Source: Psychroflexus maritimus (lineage in GTDB: Bacteria > Bacteroidota > Bacteroidia > Flavobacteriales > Flavobacteriaceae). From it: DNA of 64,000 nt. This document shows positions 34,642 to 43,398 of the stretch, piece by piece. The stretch is taken from assembly GCF_011089875.1 (NCBI RefSeq), contig NZ_JAANAS010000083.1, positions 1-64,000 of the forward strand, given 5' to 3'. The translations under genes were made by a program, and so were the position numbers. The first letter of the stretch is position 1, and the number at the start of each line of letters is the position of its first letter. A model generated the notes under the pieces. The model did no database searches. It saw only the letters and a program-made list of their open reading frames with translations, and was not told where the DNA came from.

Positions 34642-35952
34642 ATGACAAAATTAAATTCAAACATTTTAACAATTCTAGCTTTAGTTTTTAGCTTTAGTTT
34701 GTTAACTACTAGCTGTAGTGATGATGATGACAACAACAATGGGGGGGGTACTGATCCAGATCCAGATTCAGAAACAGAAGTTCGCGTATCTGGCTTTATT
34801 GAAGAAGATGCTACTTGGACAAATGATAAAATCTGGATTTTAGAAGGTAAAGTAGTTGTAGATAACGGCGCTACTTTAACTATTGAGCCAGGAACAATTG
34901 TTAAAGGTGAGCAAGGTATTCAAACTTTAGCTTCTGCTTTAATTATTGACAATGGTGCTAAACTTGATGCTGTTGGAACGGAAAGCGAACCTATTATCTT
35001 TACTTCGATTTTAGACGATATTGAAATTGGTCAAACTGCTGGTTCTAACTTAACTATTGATGACAGAAACCTTTGGGGTGGTGTTTTAGTTTTAGGAACT
35101 GCTCCTTGTTCTTTTACAGGAAATGCAGAGCAAGCACTTATTGAAGGATTACCTGAAAATTCTGGTTACGGACTTTATGGAGGTGACAATCCTGCTGACA
35201 ATTCTGGTCACTTAGAATACATTTCTATCCGTCACGGTGGTGCTGAGATAGGTGAAGGTAACGAAATTAACGGATTAACTCTTGGTGGTGTTGGTAACGG
35301 AACAATCATTAGAAACATTGAAGTTATCGCGAACTTAGATGACGCTATCGAATGGTTTGGTGGTACTGTAGATTCTTCAAACTTAATTGTATGGGCGCAA
35401 GGTGATGATGGTTTTGATATAGACCAAGCTTATTCAGGTACAATCTCTAATGGTGTAATTGTTCAAACGAATGTTTCTGACCACGCATTTGAAATTGATG
35501 GTCCTGAAGGAGATTATCAAGATTCTTATACCATCCAAAACGTAACTGTATTTAACGACAACTCAGCTGATGAAACTGCTAACACAGGGAACAGAGAAGT
35601 AGCTCAGTTTAGAGATGGCGCTAGAGGTTCAATGAGCAATGTTTTAATGGTAGATGGTTTAGAAACTTCTACTTTTCAAGTTAGATGTGATTCAGAACCA
35701 AATTATAATGAAGGTTCATTAACTTTTTCTAATTTAGAAATTGTATTGGCAGCGAATACAACAATAGCAGATATCTTTATTGATAATCCAAATTTTGATC
35801 CAGAAAAATGTAGTGAAGGAGGAACAACAACTTTCACTCAAGACGCTCAAGATTTTGTAACTGAATTACCATCTAAAGATGATGCTACTGTTGGTGCAAA
35901 CACAAGTGTATTCTCATGGTCTTATACAGCACAAAACTCAGGTAAATTTTAA
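34642..35952 (+). CDS. beta-helix surface lipoprotein paired with TonB receptor
   Basis: The 436-residue product has a signal peptide with lipobox TTSC followed by SDDDD, the acidic tag for surface export in Bacteroidota. The mature part has repeating parallel-beta-helix-like runs: KIWILEGKVVVDNGATLTIE, TLASALIIDNGAKLDAVG, GVGNGTIIRNIEVIANLDDA. It is probably a binding protein on the outer membrane that hands a ligand to the receptor encoded next to it. A terminator lies between the two genes, so expression may be high for the lipoprotein and lower for the receptor. The ligand is unknown. Confidence 0.78.
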   Translation: MTKLNSNILTILALVFSFSLLTTSCSDDDDNNNGGGTDPDPDSETEVRVSGFIEEDATWTNDKIWILEGKVVVDNGATLTIEPGTIVKGEQGIQTLASALIIDNGAKLDAVGTESEPIIFTSILDDIEIGQTAGSNLTIDDRNLWGGVLVLGTAPCSFTGNAEQALIEGLPENSGYGLYGGDNPADNSGHLEYISIRHGGAEIGEGNEINGLTLGGVGNGTIIRNIEVIANLDDAIEWFGGTVDSSNLIVWAQGDDGFDIDQAYSGTISNGVIVQTNVSDHAFEIDGPEGDYQDSYTIQNVTVFNDNSADETANTGNREVAQFRDGARGSMSNVLMVDGLETSTFQVRCDSEPNYNEGSLTFSNLEIVLAANTTIADIFIDNPNFDPEKCSEGGTTTFTQDAQDFVTELPSKDDATVGANTSVFSWSYTAQNSGKF

Positions 35953-35981
35953 TTAGCCAAAATTTAACATTGATTGTAAAT

Positions 35982-36011
35982 GCTCACCCTTTTTTGAAGG
36001 GTGGGCTTTTT
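35982..36011 (+). terminator. terminator between lipoprotein and TonB receptor genes
   Basis: GCTCACCCTT pairs with AAGGGTGGGC (one T-G pair), then a T5 run. It lies 23 nt before the receptor start and probably lets only part of the transcripts continue. Confidence 0.8.
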
Positions 36012-36033
36012 CATAATCTATAAATTACTAATA

Positions 36034-38850
36034 ATGAAATATAATTTCTTACTATTTTTTGTTCTATTATCAGGTTTAGGTTTTGCTCAAGAAGGAATTT
36101 TGCGAGGAACAGTAATGGATGGTGAACTTAATGATGTGCTTCCGTTTACGGAAATTAAAGTAATTGGTACTACATTGGGTACAACTACAGATTTTGATGG
36201 TAAGTATCAATTGAATGTTGAGCCCGGTGTTTATACTGTATCATTTTCTTTTGTAGGCTACAAAACAATAAACATCTCTGATGTTGAAATTAAAGAAAAT
36301 CAAACGGAAAGTCTCAATGTTACTCTTGAAATGAGTGAAAATAGTCTAGATGAAGTAATTATTACTACCACAGCAAAAAGAAATACAGAACAATCGGTAC
36401 TTAATTTACAAAAGAAATCAACTATTGTTATGGATGGCCTTTCTGCTGAAGGTATCGAAAAAACCGGTGCTAGTAGTGTAGCTTCTGCTGTAAAACAAGT
36501 GCCAGGGGTTTCTATACAAGGCGGCAAGTTTGTTTACGTTAGAGGTCTAGGTGATCGTTACACCAAGTCTTTGTTAAACGGTATTGATATTCCTGGACTT
36601 GATCCTGATAAAAATACTGTGCAAATGGATATCTTCCCAACCAACATGATTGAAAATGTACTGGTTTCTAAAACAGCTTCAGCCGATTTACCAGCTGATT
36701 TTACGGGGGGTGTTGTTGATATTAATTTGAGAGATTTTTCTTCAAAAGAAGAATACAGCATTAGTGTGGGGAGTAGTTTTAACCCTACAATGCACTTTAA
36801 TGATAACTATGTAAAAGGCGAAACGCAAACTAGCGATTTCTTTGGTCTTGACAACGGAAGTAGAGATTTACCCATACCTAGAAATCTAGATATCCCAGCT
36901 GCAGTTGGTAATGGTACTAATTCTGATGGCCTAAGCATTAGTGATGTAACCAGTTCTTTTAATCCTACCTTAGGTCCTACACGCTCAACAAGTGATGCCG
37001 ATTTAAACTTGAGCTTTACTGCAGCCAACCAATTTAAATTTTCTAAAAACAGAAAACTAGGGTACCAAGCTGCATTTTCCTTGAGAAATACCGTTGAATA
37101 TTTTGAAGATTATGAACAAAACTTCTACTTTAAACCTCCAGAAACTGATGTTTTTCAAATTATTCCTAACCGAACTCAAATTGGAGATGTAGGTATAAGA
37201 AATAACTTGATGAGTGCTTTAGGTGGCCTAAGTTATCAAACGGAACAATCAAAGTATAAGTTCAGTATAATTCATTTACAAAATGCAGAATCAAGAGCAG
37301 GTTTTTTTACCGGTAAAACGTTAATCTTGGATGATATTGAAATTAAACGAGACAACCTAGAGTATTCAGAACGTTCCTTAACTAATTTGCTTTTGCATGG
37401 AAAACATACCAGTAAAGAAGCTAATTGGATTGTTGAATGGAAAGCCTCGCCAAGTTTTTCTAAGGTAAACGACAAGGATGTACGAGTAACTCCATTTGAA
37501 GTGACTAACACAGGTTTTTCTATTCGGCCTTCAACAGCGGGTGCACCTCAAAGAATTTGGCGTAATTTAGAGGAAATAAATCTTGTTGGAAAATTAGATA
37601 TTACCAATAAACATGATTTGTTTGGTAAACAAGCAAAGTTGAAGTTTGGCGCGGCTTATACGTATAAAGAGAGAGATTTTTCAATCGATCAATACCTCAT
37701 TTCTTTTAAAGGCTCCAACGCTGTACCGGTAAATGGTGAGCCTAATAATATTTTGCTTGATGATAATATTTGGAGAGCAGATAACGATGGAGGTTTCTTT
37801 ATTCAAGGAAACTTTCAGCCTGCCAATACCTTTAACTCGAGTGCGCAAATTAGAGCCGCGTATGCCATGGAAGAATTTAAAATTACTGAAAAATTAAAGT
37901 CGATTGTAGGCTTGCGTTTTGAGCAGTACCTCTTAAATTATACAGGCACAAATAATCAAGGTGACATTTCATTAGATGATGAAGAAGTAATTAATGATGC
38001 GAATGTGTATCCTTCAGCTAACTTCATTTACGAATATTCAGACAACACCAATTTTAGGCTATCTTATTCCAACACGACAGCAAGACCAAGCTTTAAAGAA
38101 GCATCAATTGCCCAAATATTTGACCCCTTAACCAACTTAACTTTTGTGGGTAATATTGACGTAAAGCCTTCCTTTATCCAAAATTTTGACGTCCGTTATG
38201 AGCGTTATTCGGATAATGGTGGGATGATTTCGGTTAGTGGTTTTTACAAAGATTTTAAAGACCCTATAGAAATGGTAGCTTTTCCTACTAGACCTACTAA
38301 TATTGAACCAAGAAATGTAGGTTCTGCAAGAGTATTTGGCCTTGAGTTTGAAGCAAGACAAAAATTAGACTTTACTCCTGCGCTTGAAAAGTTCAGTGTA
38401 AACATGAATATTTCTCTTATTAATTCTGAAGTAGAAATGGACCCTAGAGAATTTGAATCTAGACAATTGGCTGCTCGGGATGGTCAAAAAATCAAGAAAA
38501 AGAGACAATTGCAAGGTCAATCCCCGTTTTTAATTAACTTTAGTTTAAACTATGACGATTCAGAAAAAGGATGGCAAGGTGGTTTGTTTTATAATGTTCA
38601 AGGAGAAACCTTAGAGGTAGTAGGAATTAGAAATGTACCTGATGTATATACGCAGCCTTTTCATAACTTGAGTTTTCAATTAACCAAAGCCTTTGGAGAA
38701 AATAAAAACTCTAGTATAAATATTGGTATTTCTAACTTACTAGATGATACTATACGAAGCTATTACAAATCCTTTAACTCTGCCTCAGAGATTTTTTCTA
38801 AACGAAAAATAGGACAAGCCTTTTCTGTAGGTTATTCGTATAATTTTTAA
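36034..38850 (+). CDS. TonB-dependent outer-membrane receptor
   Basis: The 938-residue product has a signal peptide (about 1-19), a CarboxypepD_reg-like domain (about 20-110; TTLGTTTDFDGKYQLNVEPG, SFVGYKT), a plug domain (about 130-240; SSVASAVKQVPGVSIQGGKF, VYVRGLGDRYTKSLLNGIDI) and a beta-barrel to the C-terminal aromatic GYSYNF. It imports a bound substrate using TonB energy. The ATG at 36034 places the signal peptide correctly. The lipoprotein gene lies upstream, the reverse of the usual SusC-SusD order, and the partner is not SusD-like. Confidence 0.9.
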   Translation: MKYNFLLFFVLLSGLGFAQEGILRGTVMDGELNDVLPFTEIKVIGTTLGTTTDFDGKYQLNVEPGVYTVSFSFVGYKTINISDVEIKENQTESLNVTLEMSENSLDEVIITTTAKRNTEQSVLNLQKKSTIVMDGLSAEGIEKTGASSVASAVKQVPGVSIQGGKFVYVRGLGDRYTKSLLNGIDIPGLDPDKNTVQMDIFPTNMIENVLVSKTASADLPADFTGGVVDINLRDFSSKEEYSISVGSSFNPTMHFNDNYVKGETQTSDFFGLDNGSRDLPIPRNLDIPAAVGNGTNSDGLSISDVTSSFNPTLGPTRSTSDADLNLSFTAANQFKFSKNRKLGYQAAFSLRNTVEYFEDYEQNFYFKPPETDVFQIIPNRTQIGDVGIRNNLMSALGGLSYQTEQSKYKFSIIHLQNAESRAGFFTGKTLILDDIEIKRDNLEYSERSLTNLLLHGKHTSKEANWIVEWKASPSFSKVNDKDVRVTPFEVTNTGFSIRPSTAGAPQRIWRNLEEINLVGKLDITNKHDLFGKQAKLKFGAAYTYKERDFSIDQYLISFKGSNAVPVNGEPNNILLDDNIWRADNDGGFFIQGNFQPANTFNSSAQIRAAYAMEEFKITEKLKSIVGLRFEQYLLNYTGTNNQGDISLDDEEVINDANVYPSANFIYEYSDNTNFRLSYSNTTARPSFKEASIAQIFDPLTNLTFVGNIDVKPSFIQNFDVRYERYSDNGGMISVSGFYKDFKDPIEMVAFPTRPTNIEPRNVGSARVFGLEFEARQKLDFTPALEKFSVNMNISLINSEVEMDPREFESRQLAARDGQKIKKKRQLQGQSPFLINFSLNYDDSEKGWQGGLFYNVQGETLEVVGIRNVPDVYTQPFHNLSFQLTKAFGENKNSSINIGISNLLDDTIRSYYKSFNSASEIFSKRKIGQAFSVGYSYNF

Positions 38851-38874
38851 ATTGTTTTTTATTTAATTTAAATG

Positions 38875-38913
38875 AACTGCTCAACTCTTTTTTAAGGCTT
38901 GAGCAGTTTTTTT
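38875..38913 (+). terminator. terminator of TonB receptor gene
   Basis: AACTGCTCAA pairs with TTGAGCAGTT, followed by a T7 run. Confidence 0.88.
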
Positions 38914-39016
38914 ATATCAATTTGATTATTAAATAGCTTCGTTTGATGCTTAAGTTGGTAGTATTGTTTGTAATCGCCTAAGCTTTTAAAATTCTTAAAA
39001 CCTATTAAATAGAGGT

Positions 39017-39634
39017 TTATTTTCTACCAAAATCGGCTGGAATTTCTCCCCAATTTTTGGTTTCCCATTTCAAAATTGGGTTTTTGTAGGTGTTTTTTTT
39101 CAGCCATAACTCTGCACGCTGAATAAGCTCAAATAAAATTTTATTATTTTCAGTTGGTTTTAATTTTGATTTACATTTTTTATTTTTCACCCAAGCCATG
39201 GCTATTTTAGAATCGGAGTAAATAGGTAAATCAGATTTTTTTTCTTTTAAAAAGGCAAGTGCATGTACCAAAGCTAAAAATTCACCAATATTATTAGTGC
39301 CGTCTGCAAAAGGCCCTTTTTTAAACAATAAACGTTTGTCTTTGGTTACCACCCCTTGATATTCCATTAGTCCAGGATTTCCGCTGCAAGCCGCATCTAC
39401 AGCAATAGATTTTAAGTTGATTTGTTGTAAGCTTTTGGCTTGATTTTCTTTTTGCTGTTGTATAAAGTTGTAAAAACCTAATTGAAAAGCCGCTTTAGCT
39501 TCGGTTTCTGTTTTAAAGGATTTGTATTTGGCGTTTTTATAATTTTTAATAGCTTGCTGGCAGGAAGTCCAATTGTCAAAAACCCCCATTTCATAACCTT
39601 CCCAAACAACGTAAAATTTTTTCTTTTTACTCAA
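39017..39634 (-). CDS. rnhA: viroplasmin-domain ribonuclease H
   Basis: The 205-residue protein joins an N-terminal caulimovirus viroplasmin/RNase H N-terminal domain (about 4-50; KFYVVWEGYEMGVFDNWTSC) to an RNase HI domain. The catalytic acids are seen in AVDAACSGNP (Asp), IGEFLALVHAL (Glu), IYSDSKIAMAW (Asp) and the late Asp of IPADFGRK. It cuts RNA in RNA-DNA hybrids. The start is TTG (39634), since KFYVVW must be included and no ATG lies upstream in frame. It is 21 nt after purN and probably transcribed with it. Confidence 0.88.
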   Translation of the reverse strand: MSKKKKFYVVWEGYEMGVFDNWTSCQQAIKNYKNAKYKSFKTETEAKAAFQLGFYNFIQQQKENQAKSLQQINLKSIAVDAACSGNPGLMEYQGVVTKDKRLLFKKGPFADGTNNIGEFLALVHALAFLKEKKSDLPIYSDSKIAMAWVKNKKCKSKLKPTENNKILFELIQRAELWLKKNTYKNPILKWETKNWGEIPADFGRK

Positions 39635-39655
39635 AAATATAAATTTTAATATGGA

Positions 39656-40252
39656 TTACTTGTTTAATAACTCATGAATCACCTTTGGGTAAGTCGTGTA
39701 TTCTAAGCTATGAATTTTATCGCGAAGTGTTCTTAGGGTATCTACCGCTTCCAATTCTACTTCAATTTGTTTGATAATTTGACCTTCATCATATTTTTCG
39801 TTGACGTAATGAATACTTATACCGCTTTTTTCTTCCTTATTTTCTAATACAGCTCGGTGTACATGATCGCCATACATGCCTTTTCCGCCGTATTTAGGAA
39901 GTAAAGCAGGATGTATATTGATGATTTGATTAGGAAAAGCTTTGATTAAGGAAGTGGGAATAAGCCATAAAAATCCAGCTAAAACAATTAGATTAGGTTG
40001 AATTTCTTGGAGTAATTTTAGCATCTCATTAGAGTCATAAAATGATTGTCGATCAAAAACCCCTGCCGAAACATTTTTAAAATGTGCTTTTTGAAGAACT
40101 TTAGCCTTAGCGTTATTGGAAAAAACGTGGCTCACTTTAACGTTTGGCACCTTATTAAAATAATTAATGATGTTTTCTGCATTAGTTCCGTTTCCAGAAG
40201 CAAAAATTACTATCTTTTTGAAATTGTGCGAGTTAGCCTTAGAATTGTCCAT
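39656..40252 (-). CDS. purN: phosphoribosylglycinamide formyltransferase
   Basis: The 198-residue enzyme transfers a formyl group from 10-formyl-THF to GAR, the third step of purine synthesis. The FASGNGTNAENII nucleotide loop (13-25), the catalytic NIHPALLPKYGGKGMYG segment (Asn and His) and the Asp in NEKYDEGQII are all present. The length is normal. It is divergent from acpP and first in a short transcript with rnhA. Confidence 0.94.
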   Translation of the reverse strand: MDNSKANSHNFKKIVIFASGNGTNAENIINYFNKVPNVKVSHVFSNNAKAKVLQKAHFKNVSAGVFDRQSFYDSNEMLKLLQEIQPNLIVLAGFLWLIPTSLIKAFPNQIINIHPALLPKYGGKGMYGDHVHRAVLENKEEKSGISIHYVNEKYDEGQIIKQIEVELEAVDTLRTLRDKIHSLEYTTYPKVIHELLNK

Positions 40253-40333
40253 AATTTTGAAAATTTAGTACTGCCTAATCTGTTTGAATTCGGTAAATTT
40301 ATGTATTTTTACTCACATTTTTTTTATAAAAAC

Positions 40334-40362
40334 TTGTTTTAAACTAAAGTTTTTTATTTTTG
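40334..40362 (+). promoter_or_regulatory. promoter of acpP-fabF-rnc (TTG-N18-TATTTTTG)
   Basis: TTG at 40334-40336 and TATTTTTG at 40355-40362 are 18 nt apart, a good match to the Bacteroidota consensus, and the acpP ATG follows 30 nt later. Confidence 0.72.
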
Positions 40363-40392
40363 CTCACTGAAATAAACTTAAAAATAATAATC

Positions 40393-40629
40393 ATGTCAGA
40401 CATTGCATCAAGAGTAAAAGCTATTATCGTTGACAAATTAGGCGTTGACGAGAACGAAGTAGTAAACGAAGCTAGCTTTACTAATGACTTAGGAGCGGAT
40501 TCATTAGATACCGTTGAACTAATCATGGAATTTGAAAAAGAATTTGATATTCAGATTCCAGACGACCAAGCTGAAAACATATCAACAGTTGGTCAAGCAA
40601 CTTCTTATATAGAGGAAGCTAAAAAGTAA
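40393..40629 (+). CDS. acpP: acyl carrier protein
   Basis: The 78-residue acidic helical protein carries growing acyl chains in fatty-acid synthesis. The phosphopantetheine attachment site is S37 within [10 protein letters not shown]. The ATG at 40393 is chosen over the upstream in-frame codons, which lie within the promoter. It is followed by fabF after 15 nt and then rnc, the classic arrangement. Confidence 0.96.
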   Translation: MSDIASRVKAIIVDKLGVDENEVVNEASFTNDLGADSLDTVELIMEFEKEFDIQIPDDQAENISTVGQATSYIEEAKK

Positions 40630-40644
40630 TTCAATTTATTTTAC

Positions 40645-41895
40645 ATGGAACTAAAGCGAGTAGTTGTCACAGGTTTAGGGGCGCTTACGCCCATAGGTAA
40701 TAATCTCAACGAGTATTGGGAGGGGCTTTCCACAGGTAAAAGTGGTTCTGCTCCAATTACCTATTACGATACTGAAAAGTTCAAAACTAAATTTGCTTGT
40801 GAACTCAAAAACTTTGATGTTAAAAATTATTTTGACAGAAAAGAAGCAAGACGCTTAGATAAATTTACCCAATACGCTATGATAGCTTCCGATGAAGCTA
40901 TCATAGATTCGGGTTTAGTACTTGATCAGGTAGATAAGTCTAGGGTTGGTGTTATTTGGGGAGCAGGTATTGGCGGTCTTGAAACTTTTCAAGAAGAAGT
41001 GATTAACTTTGCTAAAGGAGATGGAACACCTAGATTCAATCCTTTCTTTATTCCTAAAATGATTGCTGATATTGCCCCTGGTCATATTTCTATTAAACAT
41101 GGTTTTATGGGGCCAAATTACACCACTGTATCAGCTTGTGCTTCTTCAGCAAATGCATTAATTGATGCACTTAATTACATTAGACTAGGCCACAGTGATG
41201 TTATTGTTACTGGGGGAAGTGAAGCCGCCGTTACCCAAGCAGGTATGGGCGGGTTTAATGCCATGCATGCCTTATCTACAAGAAATGATAGCCCAGCAAC
41301 AGCTTCAAGACCTTTTGATGGAACACGTGACGGCTTTGTCTTAGGAGAAGGCGCAGGTTCATTAATTCTAGAAGAATACGAACATGCCAAAGCTAGAGGA
41401 GCCAAAATTTATGCTGAGGTAATTGGCGGTGGCCTTTCAGCCGATGCCTACCACATGACAGCCCCTCATCCTGAAGGACTTGGTGTTATTGCAGTAATGA
41501 ACAATTGTTTGAAAAATGCAGGAATTCAACCAGAAGATGTTGACGCGATCAATACACATGGAACATCAACTCCACTAGGAGATGTGGCCGAATTGAAAGC
41601 GATTAAACAAGTTTTTGGTAATCATGCTAAAAACATCAATATTAATTCTACCAAGTCAATGACAGGTCATTTACTTGGAGCAGCCGGCGCCATTGAAGCA
41701 ATTGCTTCAATTTTAGCGATGCAAAATAGCTTGGTGCCACCAACAATTAACCACTCTACTCCAGATGAAAATATTGACCCTGAACTAAATCTCACGCTAA
41801 ATAATGCTCAAAAAAGAGAGATTAAAGTGGCTATTAGTAATACATTTGGCTTTGGAGGACACAATGCTTGTGTTGCCTTTAAAAAGTTAGACTAA
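40645..41895 (+). CDS. fabF: 3-oxoacyl-ACP synthase II
   Basis: The 416-residue condensing enzyme extends acyl-ACP with malonyl-ACP. The Cys-His-His triad is visible: VSACASSANAL (Cys), THGTSTPLGD (His) and STKSMTGHLLGAAGA (Lys, His). The glycine-rich end SNTFGFGGHNA is intact. It lies between acpP and rnc in one operon. Confidence 0.96.
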   Translation: MELKRVVVTGLGALTPIGNNLNEYWEGLSTGKSGSAPITYYDTEKFKTKFACELKNFDVKNYFDRKEARRLDKFTQYAMIASDEAIIDSGLVLDQVDKSRVGVIWGAGIGGLETFQEEVINFAKGDGTPRFNPFFIPKMIADIAPGHISIKHGFMGPNYTTVSACASSANALIDALNYIRLGHSDVIVTGGSEAAVTQAGMGGFNAMHALSTRNDSPATASRPFDGTRDGFVLGEGAGSLILEEYEHAKARGAKIYAEVIGGGLSADAYHMTAPHPEGLGVIAVMNNCLKNAGIQPEDVDAINTHGTSTPLGDVAELKAIKQVFGNHAKNININSTKSMTGHLLGAAGAIEAIASILAMQNSLVPPTINHSTPDENIDPELNLTLNNAQKREIKVAISNTFGFGGHNACVAFKKLD

Positions 41896-41905
41896 ATGAA
41901 TTAGC

Positions 41906-42634
41906 ATGGGGCTTTTAAAAAACTTATTTGAATCCCGTTCCAAAAAGAACGGGATTTTATTTGATAAAGTCACAGAAATCCTAGGCTTTAAGCCTAAAAA
42001 CTTGTCTATTTACCAAAAAGCCTTTACTCACAGATCGGCTCAAATAAAAGACAAATTTGGCAATCAAGTGAATTATGAACGCTTAGAGTTTTTAGGAGAT
42101 TCTATCTTAGGCGCAGTAATTTCATGCTACCTCTTTGACCAAGTACCCGATGCGGATGAAGGTTACCTCACAAAAATGCGTTCTAAAATTGTGAGCAGAC
42201 AAAACCTTAATCAACTTGGTAAAGACCTTGCCCTTTCTTCCTTGCTCATCACTAACTATCACTACGATTCCCTAGGAAAAAATATTGAAGGCAATCTTTT
42301 TGAAGCCTTGATAGGTGCTATTTATTTAGACAAAGGTTTTAAAAATTGCGAAACTTTTATTTATAAAAAAGTAATAGACCCTTACGTAGATATTAAACGA
42401 CTTGAGGGAAAAATAATTAGTTATAAAAGCCTAGTTATTGAATGGTGTCAAAAAAATAAACACGTCTTTAATTACCAAATTACAGAAGAAGAAGGCCTAG
42501 ACGGTTTTCCGTACTTTTCGGTTCATTTTTTCATCAATGATGAAGTTATTTCTAAAGCTAGAGAAACTTCTAAGAAGAAAGCCGAAGAAAAAGCATCACG
42601 CAGAGCTTATTACGCACTTCAAGATCAGTTTTAG
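41906..42634 (+). CDS. rnc: ribonuclease III
   Basis: The 242-residue enzyme cuts double-stranded RNA in rRNA and mRNA maturation. The signature NYERLEFLGDSILGAVI (about 53-69) carries the catalytic acids, with a second acidic site in GNLFEALIGAIYLDKG. A C-terminal double-stranded RNA-binding domain (about 170-240) ends with KKKAEEKASRRAYYAL. It starts 10 nt after fabF and ends the operon. Confidence 0.95.
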   Translation: MGLLKNLFESRSKKNGILFDKVTEILGFKPKNLSIYQKAFTHRSAQIKDKFGNQVNYERLEFLGDSILGAVISCYLFDQVPDADEGYLTKMRSKIVSRQNLNQLGKDLALSSLLITNYHYDSLGKNIEGNLFEALIGAIYLDKGFKNCETFIYKKVIDPYVDIKRLEGKIISYKSLVIEWCQKNKHVFNYQITEEEGLDGFPYFSVHFFINDEVISKARETSKKKAEEKASRRAYYALQDQF

Positions 42635-42896
42635 TTCAAACTAGAAGATTTTAGCCTTTTTTAAGCTTGCTATGTCTTGATTTTCAATTCACTAAAACCT
42701 TATAGTTTCTTGTTTAGATCTCTTAGTTAACAAAATTATTCTTCCTATAATTGCTTTTATATCTCTGTAAATAAGGAGTTTAAGTAGGGTGATAGTGAGT
42801 AGAAGTAGATTTCAATTTAATTTAATGGTAAAACTACTCCATTAAATAAGAGTATTTTTTAAATTTATAAGTTAATTTTAGACAATGATTTAAAGT

Positions 42897-43379
42897 ATGC
42901 CAACAAAGCTGAGTCTTGATTTTTTTGAAGAAGAAAAGTTTTCCTTAGTAGCCATAAATACTGCTTTGCCTTTGTATCGTTTGCTTTTTATTATCAATAA
43001 ACAGTTGGAAGTAAGCTTTAAACGATTAGATAAAGATTTAGATTTTCAGTATAAAAATGGGCAAGCCAATTATGCTATTTATTCCTATTTCTCTCAAGAT
43101 TATAAGGCAAAAGCATACGTAATAGCTAATAAGGCAAAATTGCAATCCTTTCATACACTTAGTACCGGAACTTTATTTAATGACGCACCAACTCAATCCT
43201 TTACTTATTTATTACCCGAATTAAAGGCGGTTGATTATCTTTTAAAAATAGAACAGGAAAATGAATTAATAAATTTAAAGACCATACTGTCTCAATTGAA
43301 ATCACTAGACCAAATAGCAACTGCATTTCAAGTGAATCAAGAAAAAATAAAACATCCAGAAAACCTAATTGTTGAATAA
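42897..43379 (+). CDS. IPExxxVDY family protein
   Basis: The 160-residue protein belongs to a small family found only in Bacteroidota and named after a motif, here LPELKAVDY (about 109-117). It has no signal peptide or membrane segment. It begins LSLDFFEEEKFSLVAINTAL, as do its relatives. The function is unknown. It overlaps or abuts pyk (20 nt before the pyk start) and lies downstream of rnc, a neighbourhood conserved in flavobacteria. Confidence 0.85.
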   Translation: MPTKLSLDFFEEEKFSLVAINTALPLYRLLFIINKQLEVSFKRLDKDLDFQYKNGQANYAIYSYFSQDYKAKAYVIANKAKLQSFHTLSTGTLFNDAPTQSFTYLLPELKAVDYLLKIEQENELINLKTILSQLKSLDQIATAFQVNQEKIKHPENLIVE

Positions 43380-43398
43380 ATTAAGAAATATAATTCTA

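Noticed and set aside
39632-39639. TATTTTTG on the minus strand as the rnhA promoter
   Set aside because: It overlaps the TTG start codon of rnhA, so transcription would begin inside the gene; co-transcription with purN is more likely.
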